A DNA stretch of 13,995 nucleotides from Nitrososphaera sp. (lineage in GTDB: Archaea; Thermoproteota; Nitrososphaeria; Nitrososphaerales; Nitrososphaeraceae). How positions within the stretch are numbered: the first letter of the stretch is position 1; every line of letters begins with the position of its first letter. This document shows positions 6,899-12,560 of the stretch, piece by piece. The DNA lies in assembly GCA_025929855.1 (NCBI GenBank), contig JAICPK010000011.1, forward strand, positions 1-13,995. The letters run 5' to 3'. The notes under the pieces were generated by a model. It was not told the origin of the DNA, did no database searches, and was given only the letters and a program-made list of their open reading frames with translations. Made by a program: the position numbers and the translations under genes.

Positions 6899-7353
6899 CG
6901 AAGATCATCCAAGTCTCTGCTGTGGATACGCCTTCTTTTTGATACAGCAAGCATGTAGCCTCCTATTCCAGTTACGCCTGCGCCAGCTGGCATAAAGATG
7001 AAGGGTGCGACTCCCACTGCTCCCACAATATACTGGCTTGGGATCTTCGGGACCATGGTTACACCAATGACCATACCTGCAACTATCATGATGCCGGCTG
7101 CTACGAGCAGCGCGCCCCCTATTGGGGACCCATAGGTCTTGGCCATGGCAAATGCAAAGCCAGCAAGTACTAGACATGGAGCAGCTGAGATAAAGATGAG
7201 CTGTAGCAGCAGGCTACCTGGCTCAACTACCCGCTCAGGCCCCGTGCCTCCAGGACCGATCAAAAAGTTGTAAAATGATAGCAAAAGCGCGACAAACATT
7301 GCCGCAAGGCCAAGGGATGCAAGGGAAGTCCAATCCTCCATCTGTAAGTTCAT
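6895..7353 (-). CDS. Small membrane protein with four predicted helices
   Basis: I do not recognise a family for this 152-residue protein. Hydropathy by eye gives four membrane segments, about 10-32, 46-70, 77-100 and 107-134, with a Gly/Pro-rich loop (33-46) containing GPGGTGPE between helices one and two. The C-terminus is charged (SKRRRIHSRDLDDLR), placing a positive patch next to the last helix, which by the positive-inside rule suggests a cytosolic end. There is no signal peptide separate from helix one. The ATG start is preceded by a TATA-like TTTAATTA 30-37 nt upstream. The gene overlaps the epimerase-like gene by four bases (TTGA), so the two products are probably made together. It may anchor or accompany the sugar enzyme at the membrane, but that is inference. 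Confidence 0.8.
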   Translation of the reverse strand: MNLQMEDWTSLASLGLAAMFVALLLSFYNFLIGPGGTGPERVVEPGSLLLQLIFISAAPCLVLAGFAFAMAKTYGSPIGGALLVAAGIMIVAGMVIGVTMVPKIPSQYIVGAVGVAPFIFMPAGAGVTGIGGYMLAVSKRRRIHSRDLDDLR

Positions 7354-7382
7354 TATTAATACCTGATTCTATTATTAGTTGA

Positions 7383-7390
7383 TAATTAAA
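7383..7390 (-). promoter_or_regulatory. TATA-like element for membrane protein-epimerase pair
   Basis: TTTAATTA, read on the minus strand, lies 30-37 nt before the ATG at 7353. It sits in the 119-bp gap after the GalT-like gene and would give a transcript with a leader of only a few bases. No other candidate in this gap is as well placed. Confidence 0.4.
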
Positions 7391-7472
7391 TCATATGGTC
7401 TAGCTCTAAGTAAGCCCTCAATGGCCTATTCCTGTGTCATAAGTATCGATGTCCTCTAGCATGATCATTTTG

Positions 7473-8504
7473 TCAGACGATTCCTACAAGCCCTGCCAGC
7501 TCTTTCCTGCATGATGACCCAAGTATTTCAGCTGACTTTTCTGGTCTTACATGGTTTACAAAAACTCCAAAACCCCTCTCAAGACCTGACCAAGTATTCA
7601 TTTGAGGATACACTTCAATATGCCAGTGGATCAGGCGGCTATTCTTCTTTTCCGGGGACAGGTGGAATACAAGGTTGAATGGAGCATCCCTGAGCGCCTT
7701 TGACATGCCACCAAGTGTAGCCCGTAGCATCAGTGCAAGGTCATTAATCTCCTTTTGTGTTATCTTTGAAAATGATGTTATGTGTCTTTTTGGATAGACC
7801 CAGAATTCATATGGATAAGTAGGGGCCCAAGGACAAAAAGCAATGAAATTGTCAGTAGCAAGAATCTGGCGCGGACCGCTTGATTCAACTCCGATGAAGC
7901 TGCAAGCAGGGCAATTGCCATTCTCATTCATAAATCTGTGTGCACCTTCTGCCTCCGTATCGATAACCGGAGGTATACTAGAAAAAGTAACTATATTTAG
8001 GTGAGGATGGCTCACCTGCGCGCCTGCGCTGGCACCGCTGTTGACATAGATTGAGACATATGTTACACTTTTTTGGGTATAAAGCCACCTTACGCGGTCT
8101 TGGATGACCACAAGAACATTACCCCATTGCTCGACAGAAATGTGTGAAAGGCTCTGGTTATGATCTGGCGATGCAACCACTATCTGATGGTATCCGTAGG
8201 CCGGCTCACTGTACAATGGTTTCTCACTGTAGCTTGTAGCGGAACTAGTGGCAACTACTGGCTTTTCACTTTGAAACACCCTCACTGACCAGTCCTCTAT
8301 TATACTGTCTTCACTATCTGAGAGACGCTGGAGCATACCTTCCTTGACCACAAGCGCAAGGATTGCCGGCTCAGTCATCGACTCATTACCAGGACAATAC
8401 GGGCAATTGCTTCCATCACTATTTCTGTCCTCTGACACAGCTTGGCTAGCTTCAGGCATGACAATAAACTTGTCAAGAACGTAATCTTTGCGTAAATCCC
8501 CCAA
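7473..8504 (-). CDS. galT: Galactose-1-phosphate uridylyltransferase-like (GalT, HIT superfamily)
   Basis: This 343-residue protein has both HIT-fold halves of GalT, which moves a nucleotidyl group between hexose 1-phosphates through a nucleotidyl-histidine intermediate. The zinc ligands appear as CPYC (Cys34, Cys37) and the SPDH His115, together with His166. The nucleophile would be His168 in HPHLN (166-170). A second CPAC pair (Cys198, Cys201) and the HWH pair (293-295) lie in the second half. Standard GalT has HPH-x-Gln, and this protein has Asn170 in the Gln position, which normally contacts the transferred phosphate. Activity may therefore differ, for example in nucleotide or sugar choice. 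The start is TTG at 8504, giving MGDLRKDYVLDKFIV, which aligns with the usual GalT beginning; a TATA-like TTTAATTAA lies 32-40 nt upstream. A tiny zinc-knuckle gene sits 55 bp upstream on the same strand. Confidence 0.85.
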   Translation of the reverse strand: MGDLRKDYVLDKFIVMPEASQAVSEDRNSDGSNCPYCPGNESMTEPAILALVVKEGMLQRLSDSEDSIIEDWSVRVFQSEKPVVATSSATSYSEKPLYSEPAYGYHQIVVASPDHNQSLSHISVEQWGNVLVVIQDRVRWLYTQKSVTYVSIYVNSGASAGAQVSHPHLNIVTFSSIPPVIDTEAEGAHRFMNENGNCPACSFIGVESSGPRQILATDNFIAFCPWAPTYPYEFWVYPKRHITSFSKITQKEINDLALMLRATLGGMSKALRDAPFNLVFHLSPEKKNSRLIHWHIEVYPQMNTWSGLERGFGVFVNHVRPEKSAEILGSSCRKELAGLVGIV

Positions 8505-8559
8505 ACTTTTCAGCCTAGAAAAGGCTCTAATTGCTTTTAATTAAATGTTCTGTAACTTT

Positions 8560-8700
8560 TTAGCTTCCAAGAGAAAATTCAAAAGCCCTGACGCAACGTG
8601 AGCAGAGATATTTGTCGTTTCTCTTGATGCCAAAATCTTCAGTCCTCTGCCTGTTATTGTCTATTACTATGCGCTGGCAGAAGGTGCACCGCTCCTCCAA
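8560..8700 (-). CDS. 46-residue zinc-ribbon protein (two CxxC knuckles)
   Basis: A short frame on the minus strand encodes 46 residues with two CxxC motifs, CTFC (residues 5-8) and CSRC (33-36), separated by a 24-residue polar stretch (IVIDNNRQRTEDFG in part). This spacing is that of a single treble-clef or zinc-ribbon knuckle binding one zinc. The start is TTG at 8700, followed by GAG GAG; an in-frame TAG lies 16 codons farther upstream. A TATA-like TTTATA is found 36-41 nt before the start. The composition (charged, no long low-complexity run) and the neat promoter spacing favour a real gene. It lies between the divergent 108-residue gene and galT. A role in transcription, translation or RNA binding is common for such small archaeal zinc proteins, but none can be assigned. 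Confidence 0.72.
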   Translation of the reverse strand: MEERCTFCQRIVIDNNRQRTEDFGIKRNDKYLCSRCVRAFEFSLGS

Positions 8701-8735
8701 GTATACCTGATAAGGGACCTGGTTCTATTAAGGAG

Positions 8736-8776
8736 TATAAACTTTTTTGCAGATTCAGGTAGCTAATATAGTATAT
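8736..8776. promoter_or_regulatory. Divergent promoter region
   Basis: Two TATA-like elements face away from each other. TTTATA on the minus strand (8741-8736) serves the zinc-ribbon gene. On the plus strand, CTAATATAG and AGTATAT (8763-8776) serve the 108-residue gene. The plus-strand element would start transcription near 8800, which fits a leaderless transcript beginning at the ATG at 8802. Confidence 0.4.
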
Positions 8777-8786
8777 CTGTGTATGT

Positions 8787-9113
8787 ATGTATCTGCATGT
8801 GATGGTAGACGAGGATATTAGAAATATCATTGAAGCTGTTATCGAAAATGACATGGCAGCACCAAAGGTACCTAAAAAGCGTGTGCCAAAACTAAAACGT
8901 ATCTGGAAATGCCATCAGGTTCCGGATTTTCTTTATGGGCACAGAGTAGGCTATTACAAAGGCTTAGCAGAGGGAATGATTCTTGAGCGATACCGGCGTC
9001 AACTGTCAAAAGAGGAGGATAATGAGGTTTTTGAAATAGTTCAGCCATACATAGAAGTGCTGAGAAAATATTTTGCGTATTACAAAGATACACACAGACG
9101 CACAAAAAATTAA
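8787..9113 (+). CDS. Conserved-looking hypothetical protein, 108 aa (or 103 aa)
   Basis: I do not recognise this family. The product is soluble, strongly charged and probably mostly helical, with a basic segment KVPKKRVPKLKRIWK at about 27-41, a HRVGYYKGLAEGMILERY motif (about 52-69) and a C-terminal amphipathic helix rich in Tyr, Arg and Lys. There is no membrane segment and only one Cys. The longest frame starts at ATG 8787, but ATG 8802 (MVDEDIRN) lies about 27 nt after a TATA-like element and would suit a leaderless mRNA, so the shorter form of 103 residues is my preferred product. The gene ends 25 bp before the start of apgM on the same strand, so the two are probably co-transcribed. Its basic patch might mean nucleic-acid contact, but this is only a guess. 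Confidence 0.75.
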   Translation: MYLHVMVDEDIRNIIEAVIENDMAAPKVPKKRVPKLKRIWKCHQVPDFLYGHRVGYYKGLAEGMILERYRRQLSKEEDNEVFEIVQPYIEVLRKYFAYYKDTHRRTKN

Positions 9114-9138
9114 ATTGATCAGCCATCCTTCCGTCGCT

Positions 9139-10413
9139 ATGAAGGATATCAGGCTAGTCTATGTTTTGCTTGATGGGATTGGCGATTTGCCTCATCCCTC
9201 TTTGAATGATCTAACCCCTCTTGAAGCAGCATATACTCCTAATCTTGACATGCTGGCAAGAAATGGCTCGATGGGAAGGGTTATCAGTGTGGGCAAGGGA
9301 ATAGCTCCCCAATCTGATATTGCAGTTTTCAACATGCTGGGCTATAGCTTTAAAGATGGTAGCTACGTCGGCCGTGGGGTCATTGAATCAATAGGTTGCA
9401 ACATTGATTTCCGCGAAGGCGACCTTGCGCTGCGGGGCAACTTTGCAACGGTGGATGAGAATTTGAAAGTAGTAGATAGGCGTGCAGGTAGGGTCATTAG
9501 TATCGAAGAAGCAAAGTCTGTATGCAAGACGCTGAGCGACAACATTCGGTTCAGCGATAAGGATGGTTCTGTGACCTTGGAGCCGACCATTGCACACAGG
9601 GTGGTCATAAGGTTCAGACATGCCAAGATCAAATTATCAGACAAGATCAGCAACACTGATCCTGCTTATGACAAAGTAGACGGCATGGGAATAGCCAAGG
9701 CAGTCACTGCCGAGGATATATATATACAAGAATCTGAGGCACAGGAAGACACAGAGCCGGCCAAAGTCGCTGCAAAAATGTTAAATGAATTTACAACTCA
9801 AGTGGTGCAGCTTCTAAAGGATCATCCAGTCAACAGAACAAGAATAGCAGCCGGCAAAAAGCCTATGAACTGCATTCTTGCGCGTGATTCTGGCAACAAG
9901 TATCCAAATGTCGAACCGATCAACAAAAAGTATAACATGACTGTAGGAGGCATTGTTGATATGCCAGTCGAGATCGGGATTTCCAAGGTGTTGGGGATAA
10001 AGATGTTCCAAGCAGGTGATACTATTGACTATGAGAAAAAAGCAAAAGTTGCTGTCGATAGCCTCAAGTCGGTCAATACAATTTATGTCCACATCAAGGG
10101 ACCAGACGAGTTTGGCCACGACGGCGACGCACGGGGAAAAAAGAAGAACATAGAGGATATTGATAGACGCTTCTTTGGTACGCTAATGGAGGAGTTGAAT
10201 AGCATCGATGCAGCCATAGTAGTTTCTGGTGATCATTCTACCCCATGTGTAAAGAAGGGGCATAGCGATGATCCAGTTCCCCTGCTAGTTTCTGGTAGAA
10301 GGGTAAAGCAGGATGGGAGCGCAAGGTTCACTGAAAACTATGCCCGCCGCGGTAGGCTAGGCCTCCTCATGGGTACAGATGTGCTTCCAACAGCTATAAA
10401 GATGGTTAGCTAA
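9139..10413 (+). CDS. apgM: 2,3-bisphosphoglycerate-independent phosphoglycerate mutase, archaeal type
   Basis: This enzyme interconverts 3- and 2-phosphoglycerate in glycolysis and gluconeogenesis. It is a cytosolic two-metal enzyme of the alkaline phosphatase superfamily. The metal and catalytic residues are visible: Asp12 in LLDGIGD, the phosphoserine nucleophile Ser59 in GIAPQSDIAVF, GPDEFGHDGD (321-330), and GDHSTPCVKKGHSDDP (364-379). PLEAAYTPNLD (27-37) and YVGRG (76-80) are also typical of the family. The frame is open upstream to TTG 9073, which would add 22 residues overlapping the previous gene. I place the start at ATG 9139 because MKDIRLVYVLLDG matches the usual family N-terminus, giving 424 residues and a 25-bp gap. 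Its stop codon overlaps the stop of a tiny convergent membrane-protein gene. In an autotroph it would serve mainly gluconeogenesis from fixed carbon. Confidence 0.95.
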   Translation: MKDIRLVYVLLDGIGDLPHPSLNDLTPLEAAYTPNLDMLARNGSMGRVISVGKGIAPQSDIAVFNMLGYSFKDGSYVGRGVIESIGCNIDFREGDLALRGNFATVDENLKVVDRRAGRVISIEEAKSVCKTLSDNIRFSDKDGSVTLEPTIAHRVVIRFRHAKIKLSDKISNTDPAYDKVDGMGIAKAVTAEDIYIQESEAQEDTEPAKVAAKMLNEFTTQVVQLLKDHPVNRTRIAAGKKPMNCILARDSGNKYPNVEPINKKYNMTVGGIVDMPVEIGISKVLGIKMFQAGDTIDYEKKAKVAVDSLKSVNTIYVHIKGPDEFGHDGDARGKKKNIEDIDRRFFGTLMEELNSIDAAIVVSGDHSTPCVKKGHSDDPVPLLVSGRRVKQDGSARFTENYARRGRLGLLMGTDVLPTAIKMVS

Positions 10414-10583
10414 GGCTGCGAGATTCCCAGAATCTGCCACAGATATTTCCTATAATATGCAATTAGGACGAGGCCCACTACTACAGGTGTTATCCCATAT
10501 TCAAAATAGCCAAATACTATTAAGAAAAGCCCAATGATGAACATTGCGAGCCCAGCCATAGGGTTTACGTACTCAAACCGCAA
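10410..10583 (-). CDS. 57-residue two-helix membrane protein
   Basis: A short minus-strand frame encodes 57 residues beginning MRFEYVNPMAGLAMF. Two hydrophobic stretches, about 9-26 and 29-43, are split by a YFEYGITP turn and followed by a basic/aromatic tail (YYRKYLWQ). This is a clear helical hairpin. The start is TTG at 10583; ATG at 10559 (MAGLAMF) is an alternative that drops eight residues. An in-frame TAG lies 11 codons upstream of the TTG. TTTTTTAGA lies 26-34 nt before the TTG and could act as a TATA box, although it is also a T tract that could end transcripts from gar1. The stop overlaps the stop of apgM by two bases (TAG on minus, TAA on plus share 10411-10412). The function is unknown; the well-formed hydrophobic pattern makes a chance frame unlikely. 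Confidence 0.7.
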   Translation of the reverse strand: MRFEYVNPMAGLAMFIIGLFLIVFGYFEYGITPVVVGLVLIAYYRKYLWQILGISQP

Positions 10584-10663
10584 GTGCAGAAGGAGGTTAT
10601 AGAGGTAAATCTAAAAAAGCCTTTTGCCTCCGCTCCGTTCGAAAACCTGTTAATATGTACAAC

Positions 10664-10682
10664 TTTTTCTTTTAGTTTTTTT
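10664..10682 (+). terminator. T-rich tract downstream of apgM
   Basis: TTTTTCTTTTAGTTTTTTT is a plus-strand T-rich tract, the kind of sequence at which archaeal RNA polymerase stops. It lies about 250 nt past apgM and beyond the convergent small gene, just after the end of gar1. It would block plus-strand transcripts from entering gar1 antisense. Confidence 0.4.
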
Positions 10683-10686
10683 CTAA

Positions 10687-10992
10687 CTATCTCGACTTGG
10701 AGCGGCTAAACCTTCTGCTCCGATCATGAGGTTTATTAGCAAAACCGCCTCCAAAAACTTTGGATCCCACAAGCCTGCTTGTCCTATCTGTCATCGTTAT
10801 AACAGACGCGTATGGCGTCTTTACTGGACCTAATAACTCAGCCACCTTGCCGACCTTTCTACCCGATCCATCGATCAGCAACTCGCCAGCTTTGATCCTT
10901 TCAGCACCCGCAGCATTGAGTTTCACTATTAATCTCCCACTTTTTGCAAGATGTATGATTTCTCCTACTTCGTTCGTCTGGGTAATTGGCAT
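10687..10992 (-). CDS. gar1: H/ACA ribonucleoprotein subunit Gar1
   Basis: This 101-residue protein of the Gar1/Naf1 family is a small beta-barrel that binds Cbf5 in H/ACA particles and helps release RNA after pseudouridylation of rRNA. The core runs from VGEIIHLAKSGRLIVK (9-24) through DGSGRKVGKVAELLGPVKTPYASV, with the family hallmark GPVKTPY at 55-61. Its length suits archaeal Gar1, which lacks the long RGG tails of the eukaryotic protein. The C-terminus (RSRRFSRSKSR) is basic and Arg/Ser-rich, and may add RNA contact. The start is ATG at 10992. The gene follows srp19 on the same strand after a 163-bp spacer that contains a long inverted repeat, so it may have its own promoter; an AATAATAT element about 36-43 nt upstream is a candidate. 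Confidence 0.9.
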   Translation of the reverse strand: MPITQTNEVGEIIHLAKSGRLIVKLNAAGAERIKAGELLIDGSGRKVGKVAELLGPVKTPYASVITMTDRTSRLVGSKVFGGGFANKPHDRSRRFSRSKSR

Positions 10993-11059
10993 AATTTGAT
11001 TACTTTTATTGTAAGGTTGTGAGCCGGATATTATTGTTATTTCTTGTAATTAATACTAA

Positions 11060-11105
11060 CCCTCTCTTCAATGTAACTAAACTAGGAGGAAAAACAAAGA
11101 GAGGG
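11060..11105. repeat. Inverted repeat and polypurine tract between srp19 and gar1
   Basis: CCCTCTCTT (11060-11068) and AAGAGAGGG (11097-11105) are exact 9-bp complements with a 28-base loop. The right arm lies within a nearly pure purine run from about 11084 to 11115. On the minus (transcribed) strand the hairpin follows the srp19 stop by about 50 bases. It might end or stabilise the srp19 message, or form part of the gar1 leader. The 163-bp spacer shows no small gene. Confidence 0.45.
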
Positions 11106-11155
11106 GAGAGAGAGACACACATCCAACACATCTCCCTTGCACAATACCAAATCGT

Positions 11156-11473
11156 TTATTTCTTAGTGGATTTGTGCAAGCTCCCTCGCAGTAATTTGTT
11201 GGCTACTGCATTAATTATCTGGGACTTCTTGATACCTTCCTTTTTTGCCACCATTACGTAGCCCGATTTGACAAATGATCTGCGAGGGAACCTTGCATTG
11301 CTGTTTATCTCTTGATCCGATAATTGGAAGCCTGCAGCTCTGGTTGCCTCGACTAACTCCTGGACGGTAGGATCAAAGACCGCCTGATCGCGCTTTACCT
11401 TCCTGCCTTGCCGCCTCTTAAGGTTCTTATTAAAGTAGTCCAGCCACAGCACCACATGGTCGTAGTCTTTCAA
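11156..11473 (-). CDS. srp19: Signal recognition particle protein SRP19
   Basis: This 105-residue RNA-binding subunit of the archaeal signal recognition particle clamps the tips of helices 6 and 8 of 7S RNA, which prepares the RNA for SRP54 binding. The N-terminal part, VVLWLDYFNKNLKRRQGRKVKRDQ (7-30), carries the family's W-x-x-YF and RR-x-GR-x-V features. It continues with a PTVQELVEATRAAGF helix (35-49), and a basic C-terminal region ends in KSTKK. The start is TTG at 11473, and an in-frame TAA about nine codons upstream excludes a longer form. A perfect 18-bp palindrome with a TATA core lies 50-67 bp before the start and probably marks its promoter. An unknown 161-residue gene lies 82 bp upstream on the same strand. 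Confidence 0.93.
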   Translation of the reverse strand: MKDYDHVVLWLDYFNKNLKRRQGRKVKRDQAVFDPTVQELVEATRAAGFQLSDQEINSNARFPRRSFVKSGYVMVAKKEGIKKSQIINAVANKLLRGSLHKSTKK

Positions 11474-11522
11474 TGGAGTTTCCCGATCCTCTATGTCTTA
11501 CGAAATAATAAAAAATATATTG

Positions 11523-11540
11523 CTTGCATATATATGCAAG
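11523..11540 (-). promoter_or_regulatory. 18-bp perfect palindrome containing a TATA box, upstream of srp19
   Basis: CTTGCATATATATGCAAG is a perfect palindrome in the 82-bp gap between the 161-residue gene and srp19. Its CATATATATG core could act as a TATA box, starting transcription about 25 nt downstream and leaving a leader of about 30 nt before the TTG of srp19. The symmetric flanks would suit a dimeric regulator that occludes TBP. Confidence 0.45.
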
Positions 11541-11555
11541 GGCTCTCGCTACAGC

Positions 11556-12041
11556 TCACTTGGACCTCGATTGCCAGTGAAATGCATCCTCTGATGAAAA
11601 ACGGGCGGTACAATTGTTGTCGTTGTCAAGCGTGTAGGTTATCTCAAGATTATAGAAATCACTACTAGTTTCGGGGCTAGCTGCACCTGTTCTCTGATGG
11701 GTTCTTGTGCTACCTTCTAGCCAGCTGGCTGGAATGCTCATCTCGCCTATCCATCTGGTGGGATGTTGACTGTCCTGCACGAATAAGGTGGAGAGCGATG
11801 TCTGTCGCTTTATCTTGCTGGCGGCCCCGTCCTGCAGCCTGTCAAGGTTCTCTGACTTGGCTTTGTTAACGAGCCGTCCTGCAACTGATCTCACACCTCC
11901 TCCCAGATCGACTTGAAGGAAGAGCCGCCCGGATTCAAGTGAGTTTAACGACTCAGCAGGGGAAGGCTTGCAATAAAACTCCACCGGATATGGGCAGACA
12001 GCTGTGTCTTTTGGATCCGGACCATCCCATGATAAGTCCAC
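11556..12041 (-). CDS. Hypothetical protein, 161 aa
   Basis: I do not recognise this protein. It is soluble and polar, with an early DLSWDGPDPKD stretch, a VCPYPVEFYCKP segment with two Cys (16 and 24), a QVDLGGGVRSVAGRLV segment (about 43-58), a PTRWIGEMSIPASWLEG block (about 94-110), and near the C-terminus FYNLEITYTLDNDNNC. Alternating hydrophobic residues in these blocks suggest a mostly beta fold. The start is GTG at 12041: the frame stays open for about 16 further codons upstream, but they offer no ATG, GTG or TTG before a stop. A TATATA element lies about 37-42 nt before the GTG. It sits between rps8e and srp19 on the same strand; co-expression with these translation and targeting genes is likely, but no role can be inferred. 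Confidence 0.7.
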   Translation of the reverse strand: MDLSWDGPDPKDTAVCPYPVEFYCKPSPAESLNSLESGRLFLQVDLGGGVRSVAGRLVNKAKSENLDRLQDGAASKIKRQTSLSTLFVQDSQHPTRWIGEMSIPASWLEGSTRTHQRTGAASPETSSDFYNLEITYTLDNDNNCTARFSSEDAFHWQSRSK

Positions 12042-12086
12042 AAATAAAAGAAACCCTTGTTTGCTCTTAACGGTTACTATATAACA

Positions 12087-12102
12087 AACTAACTAACTAA
12101 CT
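12087..12102. repeat. Tetranucleotide repeat (AACT)4
   Basis: Four perfect copies of AACT lie directly after the rps8e stop codon, in the gap before the 161-residue gene. Such a short tandem repeat can vary in copy number by slippage. It lies in the spacer, about 45 bases upstream of the GTG of the next gene and next to its TATA-like element. Confidence 0.8.
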
Positions 12103-12528
12103 TTATTTGGCCTTTGCTGCTGCTGCTGCTGTAGTAGTTGTTGTTGACTTGATCAAAATAGCGTTTACTACTCCGTCTTGCCCTGGCCTTGACACGACCC
12201 TAGCTGTCCCGTTTTCAATCTCAATAATGGCGCCCTTGCTGATGACGCCCCTTCTTTCATAGTCCCTGTTTGCAGGGTTCTTAGTAACTCTCAAGATCTT
12301 GGATTTCGTTGCCTTTTTATTCTCCTGATCAATTATGTTCGCAAACTCTGCTGTCTTGAAAGCGACTTTGTTGTTATTGCCTCTACTCCTTCGAGTAATG
12401 ATCTGGGTAGGCCCCGCGACCGCTTCATTTGGATATCTGTCAATCTCATACTTACGTCTTCCTCTCATTGCAACCTTGCGTCCGCCAGTTAACTTGCGTC
12501 CGCCTAGGTTTTCTATCGATTTTCGCAT
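12103..12528 (-). CDS. rps8e: 30S ribosomal protein S8e
   Basis: This archaeal/eukaryotic-type small-subunit ribosomal protein has 141 residues. Its family features are GGRKLTGGRKVAMRGRRKYE (9-28), a GNNNK stretch where RGGN-x-K is usual, KILRVTKNPANRDYERR with the ISKGAIIE stretch, and the strongly conserved SRPGQDGVVNAILI near the C-terminus. The protein binds rRNA in the small subunit. The start is ATG at 12528. An odd feature is the C-terminal tail STTTTTAAAAAKAK, written by near-perfect ACA/ACT and GCA triplet runs (12115-12144), which looks like a recent slippage-derived extension beyond the normal end of S8e. It lies 32 bp downstream of scpB on the same strand and is probably in the same transcript. 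Confidence 0.95.
   Translation of the reverse strand: MRKSIENLGGRKLTGGRKVAMRGRRKYEIDRYPNEAVAGPTQIITRRSRGNNNKVAFKTAEFANIIDQENKKATKSKILRVTKNPANRDYERRGVISKGAIIEIENGTARVVSRPGQDGVVNAILIKSTTTTTAAAAAKAK
12115..12144. repeat. Triplet-repeat tract in rps8e
   Basis: On the coding (minus) strand this tract reads ACA ACA ACT ACT ACA followed by five GCA codons, adding five Thr and five Ala to the end of S8e. The GCA run is perfect. It lies 12 bases from the (AACT)4 tetranucleotide repeat on the other side of the stop codon. Confidence 0.8.
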
Positions 12529-12560
12529 AGCAGTGCAGTAGATAATTTTTCCCGCTCTAA

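Noticed and set aside
5829..6995. Several plus-strand open frames of 62-78 codons opposite the epimerase-like gene.
   Set aside because: They are antisense shadows of a gene with clear family motifs and show no motifs of their own.
9073..9138. Longer apgM starting at TTG 9073 and overlapping the 108-residue gene.
   Set aside because: The extra 22 residues do not resemble the family N-terminus, whereas ATG 9139 gives the standard beginning.
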